A stretch of DNA of 55,310 bases from a virus, in the IMG/VR virus record IMGVR_UViG_3300037245_001527, positions 1 to 55,310 of that record, one strand, 5' to 3'. The notes below the pieces were generated by a model. The model had not been told where the DNA came from. It saw only the letters and a list, made by a program, of their open reading frames with translations, and searched no databases. Shown here one piece after another: positions 24,932-32,868 of the stretch (position 1 is the stretch's first letter; the number at the start of each line of letters is the position of its first letter). A program made the position numbers and the translations under genes.

Positions 24932-25359
24932 ATGAACTCATTCGGTTCGTTGATAAGGTTGACAAGACCGAAGGTGGATGCCACATCTGGACTGGTGGGA
25001 CTAACGGCCAAGGGTATGGTTGTTTCTTGGTCGATGGTAAAATAGTAGGGGCACACCGTGTTGCATGGGCTATTGCTCATGAACGCTGGGCCCTGGGCCT
25101 GGTACTGCACAAGTGTGACACACCACTTTGTGTTAACCCTGACCACCTGTATGAGGGTGACAATAGTCAGAACATGATAGACAAGTCACAGCGTGGCCCA
25201 TTGCATTGCAAACAAAAGCTAACACCCGACGATGTTCGGGAGATCCGTCGGCTCCTCTTTCTTGGTTGTTACACCCATCAAGAGATAAGCGAACAGTTTG
25301 GGGTAGACCGGTCTTCGATTGGTAAGATTAACACCGGTAAGTATTGGAGCCACGTCTAA
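24916..25359 (+). CDS. HNH endonuclease
   Basis: 147 residues. The HNH core is CHIWTGGTNGQGYG, AHRVAWAIAHE, HKCDTPLCVNPDHLYEG (Cys-His-Asn-His pattern). A C-terminal KLTPDDVREIRRLL and a helix-turn-helix (THQEISEQFGVDRSSIGKI) would bind target DNA, typical of free-standing homing-like nucleases. A GGGCCCTGGGCC repeat lies inside the coding region (25088). Ends TAATG into the next gene. Confidence 0.85.
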   Translation: MVLTIDELIRFVDKVDKTEGGCHIWTGGTNGQGYGCFLVDGKIVGAHRVAWAIAHERWALGLVLHKCDTPLCVNPDHLYEGDNSQNMIDKSQRGPLHCKQKLTPDDVREIRRLLFLGCYTHQEISEQFGVDRSSIGKINTGKYWSHV

Positions 25360-25856
25360 TGGTATGGAAGGAGACCAACATAGAAGCGGTGGCCTCTCAG
25401 TTTGGGGGCAACCAGACCAATGTACCCGAGCGGCAGAAGAGGAGGATGCGTACACTATTCATCGAAGGGGCAACGGTTCCTCAGTTGATGGAACGATTCG
25501 GTGTGATGAAACGAACCGTTAATTGGGTGCTCAAACAGCCCGACAAGAGGACAAAGGGGGAGGTAGGGAAGTGCCCCACATGTGGTGCCTTCGTCTACCT
25601 CCCTTGCGTGGAGTGTACTACCTTGCAGTACCCTCCAATACCATCACTGTCACCATCGGAGGATTGTGATGTCGAATTGCACGGTCCAGAACTGCAACGA
25701 TACCTCGTGCTCAAAGCAAAGAAGGACGCAGAGGTGGAGGCCAAGACGCACAAGGAGGATGACGAGCACACAAAGCGTGAGCGAAGGCTACTTGATATCG
25801 AAATGGAGCACGATGATAATCTTAACAAACGTCCTAACGTGGCACTGTTCAAGTAA
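25359..25856 (+). CDS. Helix-turn-helix protein with zinc knuckle
   Basis: 165 residues. A helix-turn-helix (TVPQLMERFGVMKRTVNWVL) resembling that of the preceding nuclease, then CPTC...CVEC, then a charged coiled tail. Possibly a regulator or an accessory to the HNH enzyme. Confidence 0.6.
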   Translation: MVWKETNIEAVASQFGGNQTNVPERQKRRMRTLFIEGATVPQLMERFGVMKRTVNWVLKQPDKRTKGEVGKCPTCGAFVYLPCVECTTLQYPPIPSLSPSEDCDVELHGPELQRYLVLKAKKDAEVEAKTHKEDDEHTKRERRLLDIEMEHDDNLNKRPNVALFK

Positions 25857-26079
25857 TCAGGTCTGGGAAGTTGTATTTTTGAATGAGAAAGGCCAGTTGG
25901 AATACGGGCGTGGTGTCGTTGACAAGTGGGCTGAGCCGACGGCCTTCCAAGTCATCGAACGTTTACGTGAGTTGCGACTCACACATGTCGGAAACGTAAA
26001 GTTCTACAAGGCGTTTGTAGAGAAACGAAACGATTCTCTTTTAGCAAAGGTTCACAAACATGCTCGGATTACAGATTAA
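25813..26079 (+). CDS. Hypothetical protein (start uncertain)
   Basis: 88 residues if the ATG at 25813 is used (GGAG four bases upstream). VWEVVFLNEKGQLEYGRG and the helix TAFQVIERLRELRLTHV are convincing. The first ~15 residues lie over the previous gene; TTG 25879 is an alternative. Confidence 0.5.
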   Translation: MIILTNVLTWHCSSNQVWEVVFLNEKGQLEYGRGVVDKWAEPTAFQVIERLRELRLTHVGNVKFYKAFVEKRNDSLLAKVHKHARITD

Positions 26080-26503
26080 ATTGAAAGATGGTGCAATGCT
26101 CCCTTACTGGAGCGACAATCCGAATAGGATGTACGTCCACGATGGTGGCCTTGACATCCGAGCAAACGAATGCTGCATCCTGCTTCCCGGTGAACGGGGT
26201 GTCGTGAAGACGGGGATTCATACTGCATTTTCGCCTCAATACGTGGCCTTGCTGCGTGATCGTTCGGGGTTGGCTGCCAAACACGGCATCACTGTGCTTG
26301 CCGGTGTCATTGACAGTGGGTATAGGGGTGAATGGAGCGTCGTGCTATTGAACACCGGAAAGGTGAGCTATCACGTCGACCCAGGTGATCGCATTTGTCA
26401 AGCGATCTTTGTTGTACCTAACCACCTTGCCATTGAGCAGGTCGACGAGCTTCCCAACTCGGAGCGAGGGGAGAAGGGGTTCGGGTCGAGTGGAAAGCAG
26501 TAA
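26060..26503 (+). CDS. dut: Deoxyuridine 5'-triphosphate nucleotidohydrolase (trimeric dUTPase)
   Basis: 147 residues. Hydrolyses dUTP to dUMP. Five motifs are visible: GLDIRANE, RDRSGLAAKHGI, GVIDSGYRGEW, GDRICQAIFV, and RGEKGFGSSGK. Length is typical. dUMP produced here would feed ThyX. Confidence 0.93.
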   Translation: MLGLQIKLKDGAMLPYWSDNPNRMYVHDGGLDIRANECCILLPGERGVVKTGIHTAFSPQYVALLRDRSGLAAKHGITVLAGVIDSGYRGEWSVVLLNTGKVSYHVDPGDRICQAIFVVPNHLAIEQVDELPNSERGEKGFGSSGKQ

Positions 26504-26504
26504 C

Positions 26505-26771
26505 ATGAAGCAGTACATGGGCATTCCCCAAGAGGTGGAGATTCCAAACCAAGAGCTTCGAGTCGTGTTCACACGATTGTTAGCCTTAACCGGTGGAACA
26601 GCGATCGAGATTGCGGAGAGCATGGGCGATACGGCCCACGAACGTGAGATATTGCGTACCAGTCGACGCATGATTACACAAGCTTTCAAGGGACACCTGT
26701 ATAAAGCCCACCTTAGACTACCTTGGTGGGAGATACGCCCTCGCAGAGGACGCAGTGGTACCTGTGAATGA
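26505..26771 (+). CDS. Hypothetical protein, last gene of the early arm
   Basis: 88 residues from ATG 26505. Helical (LRVVFTRLLALTGGTAIEIAES, REILRTSRRMITQAFKG), basic tail. No family recognised. Followed at once by a terminator. Confidence 0.55.
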   Translation: MKQYMGIPQEVEIPNQELRVVFTRLLALTGGTAIEIAESMGDTAHEREILRTSRRMITQAFKGHLYKAHLRLPWWEIRPRRGRSGTCE

Positions 26772-26777
26772 GGCCCA

Positions 26778-26811
26778 AGGCCCGGTTTCCAATAGGAAAC
26801 CGGGCCTTTTT
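26778..26811 (+). terminator. Rho-independent terminator of the early arm
   Basis: A perfect 13-bp stem (AGGCCCGGTTTCC / GGAAACCGGGCCT) with an AATA loop and a following T run. It ends the + strand transcript; the minus-strand unit faces it. Confidence 0.9.
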
Positions 26812-27450
26812 CATTTGTGGGACCTTCTATTGCACATGATTCAAGGCATTTTGTACCAAACGCGTCTGAATACTGGGCCTTGGGCCCTGGGCAAGCTTAA
26901 CAAATAATTTTAATTATTTGTGTATCTACTACCATTGGGGGTGTCGGTACCCACCCGACCATACTAGAAACACCACCTTAGAGGACGACATACCCGTCCA
27001 AGGTGGCACCACACCTTACGGCTTACACCTTGTGGGTGGTGAGCCAAGCCTTGTCAGTCCACCTTGTCGTCGTAAGTCCTTACTACATAGCAGGTTACGA
27101 CGATTCGAGACCTTACCTTACGACTGACAACAACTACTATTTACTATATCTCCCATAAGGGCTTAAAAGAGAGAGAAATAAATATAGTATAGAGAAATAG
27201 GAAATAGTTGTCAGTCAGTCAGCCGGCCCACGAGTCGCCTTTCGACCGCGTGGGTGGCCGTTCGACGGAACACCCTGCCAGATCAACGAGGATAGGCCGT
27301 CCGTCGCCTTGCGTGGCATTCTCGCACGATCATAGGGTCGGACCAACAGGCCGGTAATGGTGCCTTCATTCGCGAGTAAAAAGTTGTAACAAATTCCGTG
27401 CAAACTGCAACCTTACCCAATTGGTAGCATTACCTTAAAATGCAGGCATA
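26812..27450. other. Hairpin-rich non-coding junction
   Basis: No convincing gene. In order: a GGGCCTTGGGCCCTGGGC cluster (26875), a palindrome-like GCAAGCTTAAC, a CAAATAATT/AATTATTTG hairpin (about 26900-26921), a CCACCTT..AAGGTGG stem (26973-27006), a CACCAC..GGTGGTG stem (27007-27041), a CGTCGTAA/TTACGACG hairpin (27068-27102), and a long AT-rich inverted repeat (27122-27216) with arms starting GACTGACAAC and ending GTTGTCAGTC. A low-value minus-strand frame (27215-27403) was not accepted as a gene. Confidence 0.6.
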
Positions 27451-27489
27451 GAAAAAGCCCCGCCATCTCACGTTGAGACGACGGGGCTT
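27451..27489 (-). terminator. Terminator of the minus-strand unit
   Basis: Read on the minus strand: AAGCCCCG..TCTC-loop-GAGA..CGGGGCTT stem followed by TTTTT (the A run at 27452-27456). It faces the terminator at 26.8 kb, so the two transcripts converge. Confidence 0.85.
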
Positions 27490-27499
27490 AGAACCAGAA

Positions 27500-27667
27500 T
27501 CACGCGTCGACAGCTTCCCTTGCTGTTTCGATGTGCCGCTCGCAGAAGATAAAGGTGGTGCCATGTTGCACGACACCATTGGACGCTTTGCGAGTGCAAC
27601 GGACACCATCGGCTTCATGGTACTGGCATTGATTGTTGTCCTTACCAGCTTTTGCCCTCTTGCTCAT
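27500..27667 (-). CDS. 55-residue zinc-binding protein
   Basis: Minus-strand frame with GGGAG five bases before its ATG. Cys/His set CQYH, GVRC, CERH gives a likely zinc finger. It lies between the cloverleaf element and the terminator, so it is probably the last gene of the ParB-fold unit. A near-exact 12-bp palindrome (27683-27694) sits upstream of its ribosome site. Confidence 0.65.
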   Translation of the reverse strand: MSKRAKAGKDNNQCQYHEADGVRCTRKASNGVVQHGTTFIFCERHIETAREAVDA

Positions 27668-27750
27668 AATTACTCCCGATTGTTAAGCGTAACAAATTGA
27701 CGACCTTACGAACAGACAGAGCATCCCTCATTTGGGGATACAAATAGACA

Positions 27751-27887
27751 GTAAGACTTCACGTCCCCTAGCAGAGCCATTGATACATGCCAAGTGGCAT
27801 TGAGTATTCCTATCGGTCAAGTGACCAACGTATTGCATACCCCTGTCGGGTGCTTGGCACTATCCACTAGGGGACGTGAAGCCTTAC
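27751..27887 (-). ncRNA. Cloverleaf-like structured element
   Basis: A 20-of-21-bp outer stem (27751-27771 with 27867-27887) encloses three small hairpins: GCC-AAGT-GGC, GGTC-AAGT-GACC and ACCC-CTGTC-GGGT. It lies between two minus-strand genes. It could be a structured RNA, an RNA processing site, or a cruciform DNA site. Not matched to a known family. Strand is inferred from the flanking genes. Confidence 0.5.
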
Positions 27888-27946
27888 TGTTGTGTAGACT
27901 CTGCAAGTTGCCCCCGGTCAATTGCATTGGGAAACTCTAACGACGC

Positions 27947-27967
27947 ACTCACTCACTCACTCACTCA
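27947..27967. repeat. ACTC tetranucleotide repeat
   Basis: Five tandem ACTC units immediately downstream of the ParB-fold gene. Similar TCACTCAC tracts recur at 30168-30220. Confidence 0.8.
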
Positions 27968-27977
27968 CGAACGACGC

Positions 27978-29249
27978 TTAGCTGCTGACGGTAGCAGCCT
28001 TGCCGAAGATGTTAAGGTTAGCCGCGGCGATTTCCACCTGGGCTACCTTGTCGACGCGGATGGCCTTGATGAACGCGGCCAGTCCTTCGTCCTCACAAGC
28101 GGACTCCAGTTCGGCCAGCTTGGCCATTACCTTCTGGAGTCGATAGGACTCCAAGTCGACCGCGTTCAGGTTGATGTCCCGGCTTCCGAGAACGACCGCG
28201 AGGGTTCCCTTGACCGCTTCCGAGATATAAGTCTCGGACCGGCTTTCGAGAGCCTTTTTGGTCATCATCTTGGGACCTTCGGCAGCAGCGATAGCTTCGC
28301 TTGCTTCCTTGGCCGAACCGGGGTCCTTCTCCTTGATGATCATTGCTTCCAACAATTCGTTGAAGTACAAACCACCACCTTCGATGGCAACCTTAACAGA
28401 GCCATCGTCGGCCGTAGTGATTGCCACATCGGCAACCGGACCGAACCACGTAACCTCGCGAGGCTCCTTGGTCTCCTTGTCGACCGTCGCGGTGTCACGC
28501 TTCCAAGCCTTGGAAAGCTTGTTCATCTGGCCGGTACTGATAGGCAGATCGTAGTTCTCCCCTTCGGCCAGAATCTTGTCGCTGACCTTGTGCTTGTAAA
28601 GCACTTGCTCGGCGACCCAAGGCCCCAACTTCTTGGCCTTGATGTAGTAACTCCCCACCTTGGTGTGGAGCCATTCCCGAATGCAGTCCCTTCTCGCTTG
28701 CGAGTTGGGCGGCAATTCGGAATACTCACGAACCTTGGCACCATCGCCCGGATAGAGGATCTTACCAATCTGCTGATACAGTTTGGCAGTCACTTCGATT
28801 TCCGAGAAACCACGGTCGAATAGGCGATAGATCGCATTGACGACTTCGGCCGGACTCGCTTGGAGCGAGGCACCTTGGTCGAAAACTTGCTCTTCCGCTT
28901 CCGCTTCCGTACCCTCGAAAAAGATTACCGGGACGGTTTCCAGGGACTGAACCAACTCGAACGAGAAGTCCGCCGGGTGGGCCAGTATGTACGCTACCGC
29001 ATCCGATCGACGATGACCTTGAAGCCGGATAACCGAACCCTTCGGCAACCCATGCTTTTCACAGAATTCGTCGGACGCAACCCACACCAATAGGGGATGG
29101 GGGACGCCCCCGAACCGGACGATTTCCTCCACCATGGACGGAATATCCATGTTGTTGGCGAACCGGTAATTCCAGGAAAAGGCCAGAGCCAATTGAATGA
29201 ATGGCAATGCCACGATTTTGTCGATAACGGTCTGCTTTTTGTTAGCCAT
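27978..29249 (-). CDS. ParB-fold DNA-binding protein
   Basis: 423 residues from the ATG at 29249; a TTG 36 nt upstream has less support. The N-terminal domain matches ParB/Spo0J: NYRFANNMDIPSMVEEIVRFGG, then VIRLQGHRRSDAVAYI (the GxRR box), then VPVIFFEGTEAEAEEQVFDQ. A helix-turn-helix-like stretch follows (SPAEVVNAIYRLFDRGFSE). The C-terminal half is charged and helical and could dimerise. No ParA is seen in the window. Known ParB proteins bind palindromic parS sites; this one may bind the dispersed palindrome. The gene is on the opposite strand to all large neighbours. Confidence 0.75.
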   Translation of the reverse strand: MANKKQTVIDKIVALPFIQLALAFSWNYRFANNMDIPSMVEEIVRFGGVPHPLLVWVASDEFCEKHGLPKGSVIRLQGHRRSDAVAYILAHPADFSFELVQSLETVPVIFFEGTEAEAEEQVFDQGASLQASPAEVVNAIYRLFDRGFSEIEVTAKLYQQIGKILYPGDGAKVREYSELPPNSQARRDCIREWLHTKVGSYYIKAKKLGPWVAEQVLYKHKVSDKILAEGENYDLPISTGQMNKLSKAWKRDTATVDKETKEPREVTWFGPVADVAITTADDGSVKVAIEGGGLYFNELLEAMIIKEKDPGSAKEASEAIAAAEGPKMMTKKALESRSETYISEAVKGTLAVVLGSRDINLNAVDLESYRLQKVMAKLAELESACEDEGLAAFIKAIRVDKVAQVEIAAANLNIFGKAATVSS

Positions 29250-29343
29250 TGGAATAGTCTTTCTGTAAAGATAGACCAGGGGCAACTAGCAGAATCTACA
29301 CACTACGGCCCGTCAATGGCAGCCTTGACACTTGTTAAGGTTA

Positions 29344-29460
29344 TCAGCGGTAATCGGAATCGTAGAACATGAACCGACGAACACAGATCAGAAGCGGAAC
29401 AATCGTCAAAAATGCTATTAGTGGGATCATCGTGGCCATCCTATCTGTCAAGGCAGCCAT
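29344..29460 (-). CDS. 38-residue membrane micro-protein
   Basis: Minus-strand frame: a polar start, then IPLIAFLTIVPLLICV and a basic RRF. The style matches the micro membrane proteins of the early arm. The ribosome site is weak, and an opposite-strand 34-codon frame also exists, so confidence is low. The exact palindrome GTTAAGGTTATC (29334-29345) overlaps its stop. Confidence 0.4.
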   Translation of the reverse strand: MAALTDRMATMIPLIAFLTIVPLLICVRRFMFYDSDYR

Positions 29461-29511
29461 TGACGAACCGTAGCACTTACAGGGCCCAGTACATCCTACC
29501 CGGTAAAAAGT

Positions 29512-29910
29512 TCATCTGAAGCATTTTTGTGCTTTGCCATGTAACTCTGAACCGGACTTCTTTCTGGTAGAAAGTCGCTTGCCACCCGTTCCGGTGGGTC
29601 CACATTCCCCAGGGGTGGGGTAAATTCGCCCCAACCCGCCAGGTTGACAATCCCGCATAACCGGCCGTTTCCCTGCAATCAGCAGTTCCTCGACCAACCG
29701 CCATGCGTTTTCAAACCCGTCAAAACCCCGTAAAGTATTCACCATATCGGCGGAATCATGAACATGATACCGTCCAATGTAAGATACTCTTGGTTTCCGT
29801 GGTTTCCTCACTAACTCTTCCATCGTGGGGGGTGGGTCCGGTAAATCTTTCTCTTTGACAACTGGACCAGTCCACGACGTACCATAATCGATATGTTCCA
29901 CAGTTCCCAT
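29512..29910 (-). CDS. Hypothetical protein (minus strand)
   Basis: 132 residues. A proline-rich charged start (DLPDPPPTMEELVRKPRKP), then RVSYIGRYHVHDSADMV and the helix GFENAWRLVEELLIAGKR, a Gly/Lys-rich end. Composition looks protein-like. No family recognised, and the ribosome site is poor. Confidence 0.45.
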   Translation of the reverse strand: MGTVEHIDYGTSWTGPVVKEKDLPDPPPTMEELVRKPRKPRVSYIGRYHVHDSADMVNTLRGFDGFENAWRLVEELLIAGKRPVMRDCQPGGLGRIYPTPGECGPTGTGGKRLSTRKKSGSELHGKAQKCFR

Positions 29911-30400
29911 ATAACACCACCCGTTCTCCGGGTAGGATCTACAGGACCCTGTAAGTTTTTCTCTTTTTCACCATGTGGACGGTAGTTGTTCCCGGTTTCC
30001 ACGGGTTCGTCCGACCCTCCAGTTTTTACTGGCCGAATCGACTTGCAACCCTACAACCCACAATATCCGGACTGACGGTTTCTGGTTGGGCTCCCTGCCC
30101 CCGCCCCATGGCCCCCTAAATTGGCCGACCACCGGATACCCTGCACATTATGGTGCTATATACGCCAGAACTCACTCACTCTGTAAAACTTACTCACTCA
30201 CTGAAAAACTTACTCACGTTGCGGTTTTCACTCTTGACCCGGTTATGTCGGTCGCGGCGGTTGGGGCGGTCATGCCGTCCCGTTGCCATATAGGCGTTTG
30301 CCGCGTCCGTCGTTCCCGTTGTCCGTCGTTCCTTCCCGCACTTACATAATACGGCCGACCACCCGAAAGGAAAGGCCCCGAAAGGAAGGACGCCGACCGA
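29911..30400. other. Non-coding stretch upstream of the minus-strand unit
   Basis: No gene supported. Contains TCACTCAC/AAAACTTACTCAC direct repeats (30168-30220) and C-rich tracts. Position suggests promoters for the minus-strand unit, but no clean -35/-10 pair was found. Confidence 0.4.
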
Positions 30401-30612
30401 ATCGTCGTAAGTCGTTTGGTGGTAAGGACTTAAAATCTTTCGAGAATAATCCGATCCGTTGTTTGGACACTTAGTATCGGTACAACAATCGTCGTAAGTT
30501 AAGGTTACCAAAGGACTTAGGACGACGCATCGTAAGTCGTTTGACAGTAAGGGGTTACGAAATACCAAGTGTCCACCTCGCATCGTAAGTCGTTTGACCA
30601 TAAGCACTTACG
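30400..30612. repeat. Four-copy CGTAAGTC hairpin repeat array
   Basis: Copies begin at 30401, 30488, 30528 and 30581. Each starts ATCG(TCG)TAAGT and ends 20-28 bases later with an ACTTA- or TTACG-type arm, so each can fold back. The last two share 18 bases (CATCGTAAGTCGTTTGAC). A fifth member lies at 27068-27102. The second copy contains an exact GTTAAGGTTACC. Confidence 0.7.
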
Positions 30613-30630
30613 TCGTTTTGGCATGGGTGG

Positions 30631-30732
30631 CGTGGGCGTGGGCGTGGGCGTGGGCGTGGGCGTGGGCGTGGGCGTGGGCGTGGGCGTGGGCGTGGGCGTG
30701 GGCGTGGGCGTGGGCGTGGGCGTGGGCGTGGG
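30631..30732. repeat. CGTGGG hexanucleotide tandem repeat, 17 copies
   Basis: Seventeen uninterrupted copies of CGTGGG. Frames across it give only (PT)n, (GV)n or (WA)n, so it is treated as non-coding. Confidence 0.97.
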
Positions 30733-31679
30733 CCCGGACCGCATCCCGGCACAACCATTACAACCAGCATCGCCAATCAAATCGGAACGACTCAGGCAAT
30801 CAGGGCCCAGGGCACAGCCCATTTGTTTATAATGACCCATAATCTCCACACGATGTGGCCCATTACTATATTCATTACGACCGGACCCATGTCAACCTTA
30901 CCATGGGCCCAAGGCCCAGGAGTAATATCTACTGGCAATATCTATAGCTCCATGCCCTACTGTATATACTGTAGATAGTACAGGATGGCTGGGCCCTGGG
31001 CCAGTGGACAGTAGGATGTACAGTCCCCAATGGTGGTAGTATATAGTACACATATACATATAAAGAATGCAGGGATATTCTACACTGTTCCCTGTACATC
31101 CTACATACAGTAGAATATACAAGGGGGAGGGTCAAATCTTTCCGGTAAAGTCTACAGTGGTTGCCCTATCCTCCCACCCCCTATGCTATAAGAATATTTC
31201 AACTTTTATTTTGACCTAATTTTACCTAACCGGGTGAGGTGGGTCAAATGTTAATTCTACCAGTGGCAATGGAAGGGCAAATCGCAGTGAAAACGAAATT
31301 CGCAAAATTTTAATTACGATCTGGACGGCTCTGGACGACGAAATGGCCCAGGGCCCAGTTTTCATACTATTTCACGGTGTTCAGTGGTCATGATCTATGT
31401 GCAATACACCATTTATCGATCTAGGGGTTATAATGGGACCCTATAGGATGGGCCCTGGGCCCGTTATAGCCCGCAGGGCTATATTTGAGCTTAGAATGCG
31501 TTCCCTGGTGTCCTGATGGTGTCAAAACACACCGAATTGGACCTAGAACGCGTTTCATGGGCCGATTTTGCACATTATATGTAATATACATTTTGTGCAG
31601 GCAAAAAGCTTTGTGATGTGCTATAAGTATGTAGGAGATGCTCTATTCCACACCCAAGTCGAGCCCTGGAGCCTGTAAA
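30733..31679 (+). promoter_or_regulatory. AT-rich control region before the late arm
   Basis: No gene supported over ~950 nt. Contains five GGGCCC-type repeats, including a perfect one at 31450-31462, an AGGATGTACAG/CTGTACATCCT inverted repeat (31013-31102), TATAGCCC-gc-AGGGCTATA (31466-31485), and a 31-bp palindrome TGCACA..ATGTA-ata-TACAT..TGTGCA (31569-31599) just before the first late gene. Probably carries the late promoter and its operators; the exact promoter is not clear. Confidence 0.5.
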
Positions 31680-32846
31680 ATGTTGTTACACCGATCGTGC
31701 AAAACACTTGTTAGCCTTACCATCGCGATCCTTCTCTTGGTGGGTAGCGTGCAAGCCCAGACTTATGACCCGTCCACAATAGGCATCCTTTTCCCCAGTT
31801 GTCGGCAAGGCCAGTGCGGCCCGCGTGGCTGCAATGTCCCACGACCCCCGGTTATCCGGCCTCCCAGGCCGGCACAACCTCCTCGCCGGACTCCCGACAT
31901 CCGGCCTGGAGGACGAAGACACGTCTCTGAGATTCGAGTGCGAGCCGTCCACGGCAATCAGTCCCAATTGGGCTGGGCGAGCTTCATCGTCTACAAAGAC
32001 AAACAATACCTTCTTTCGTGTACTCACGTCTTTCGTGCGGGCTGGAAAAGCTACGCTCTAATCAACGGACAAGACGTTGAGCTTACACTTCTTTCGGCTG
32101 GTGGTCTTGCTGATATTACCATTTGGGCAGCACCCGCCAACCATCCATCACCCCTACGGCTGGCACCCACGTCAGCCCCAGTTGGAACAGCCGTAACGGT
32201 CGCCGGGAATCCCGGTGTCGTACTCGGTTACGTTGGTAGTGACATCGAGGTGCGTGCCAACGTCAAAGAGGGAGACTCCGGTGGCCCCATGTTTTCATCG
32301 CAAGGTCTAGTGGCAATCCTGACAGAATACGCTCCCGGCGAGGGAACGTGTATCGGTCCGAATGTGTTATTGATCTCCGCCTTACTCGATGGCCTCGCTG
32401 GTCCCCCTCAAGCAAAAGAACGTCCCATGGTTCCCGTCGTCCCGCCTGTTGTGGTTGTAGAGCCCCCGCAGGTAGTCGTGGAACCATTCGACGATACTGA
32501 TATTCGTGCCCGTCTCGATGCACTAGAGAGTAAAATCACCGGTGTTAAGATTAACAAAGACGAAATTGGATTGCACGGTAAGCGGATAGCATCGATCGAA
32601 AAGGTCGCAAGAGAAAACACTATTTTGATTCAGCGTGTTGTGGGGTCGGTAGAGTCCTTACAGAAGGAGGTGGTCCGAGACGGGAAATCCGTGGACACCT
32701 TGACCACGGAGAACAGAGAGTTGAAGATTCGGTTACAACGACTGGAACAGACTTCAACCGTCCTCTCCGACACGTTGAAAGGTAAGATGCAGTTTCGTGT
32801 GAGGATCGATCAGTCCGGTCGTGTGATCGGTGTCGATCCTCGTTAG
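31680..32846 (+). CDS. Secreted trypsin-like serine protease with coiled-coil tail
   Basis: 388 residues from the ATG at 31680 (GGAG eight bases upstream); an ATG 42 nt earlier has no spacer for its ribosome site. A Sec signal peptide is clear (TLVSLTIAILLLVGSVQAQ). A proline/arginine-rich linker follows, then an S1-type catalytic domain with His in LLSCTHVF, Asp in LADITIWA and Ser in KEGDSGGPMF. A valine/proline linker and ~100 residues of coiled coil end the protein. It could act in the cell envelope, be displayed on virions, or process structural proteins after export. First gene of the late arm. Contains an exact palindrome at 32544-32555. Confidence 0.85.
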   Translation: MLLHRSCKTLVSLTIAILLLVGSVQAQTYDPSTIGILFPSCRQGQCGPRGCNVPRPPVIRPPRPAQPPRRTPDIRPGGRRHVSEIRVRAVHGNQSQLGWASFIVYKDKQYLLSCTHVFRAGWKSYALINGQDVELTLLSAGGLADITIWAAPANHPSPLRLAPTSAPVGTAVTVAGNPGVVLGYVGSDIEVRANVKEGDSGGPMFSSQGLVAILTEYAPGEGTCIGPNVLLISALLDGLAGPPQAKERPMVPVVPPVVVVEPPQVVVEPFDDTDIRARLDALESKITGVKINKDEIGLHGKRIASIEKVARENTILIQRVVGSVESLQKEVVRDGKSVDTLTTENRELKIRLQRLEQTSTVLSDTLKGKMQFRVRIDQSGRVIGVDPR

Positions 32847-32868
32847 TTCCTTAGAAGGAGATTGAGTT

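Noticed and set aside
26918-27127. 69-residue + strand frame after the early terminator
   Set aside because: TTG start without ribosome site, crosses several hairpins, composition not protein-like.
27215-27403. 62-residue minus-strand frame
   Set aside because: Low-complexity, Arg/Gly/Pro-rich, lies after the minus-strand terminator and has no clear ribosome site.
27876-28823. 315-residue + strand frame opposite the ParB-fold gene
   Set aside because: It mirrors the minus-strand gene; its protein is low-complexity and lacks a ribosome site.
29811-30002. 63-residue minus-strand frame
   Set aside because: Overlaps the better frame at 29512-29910; its second half is its shadow.
30194-30607. 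137-residue minus-strand frame with QTTYDD/SNDLRC repeats
   Set aside because: The peptide repeats come from the CGTAAGTC hairpin repeats; no ribosome site or domain.
30400-30612. Possible CRISPR array
   Set aside because: Repeats are imperfect, spacing is irregular (about 40-87 nt between starts), and no cas genes are present.
30517-30849. Minus-strand frame with a long (PT)n stretch, and + frames with (GV)n or (WA)n
   Set aside because: They exist only because the CGTGGG repeat has no stop codons in any frame.
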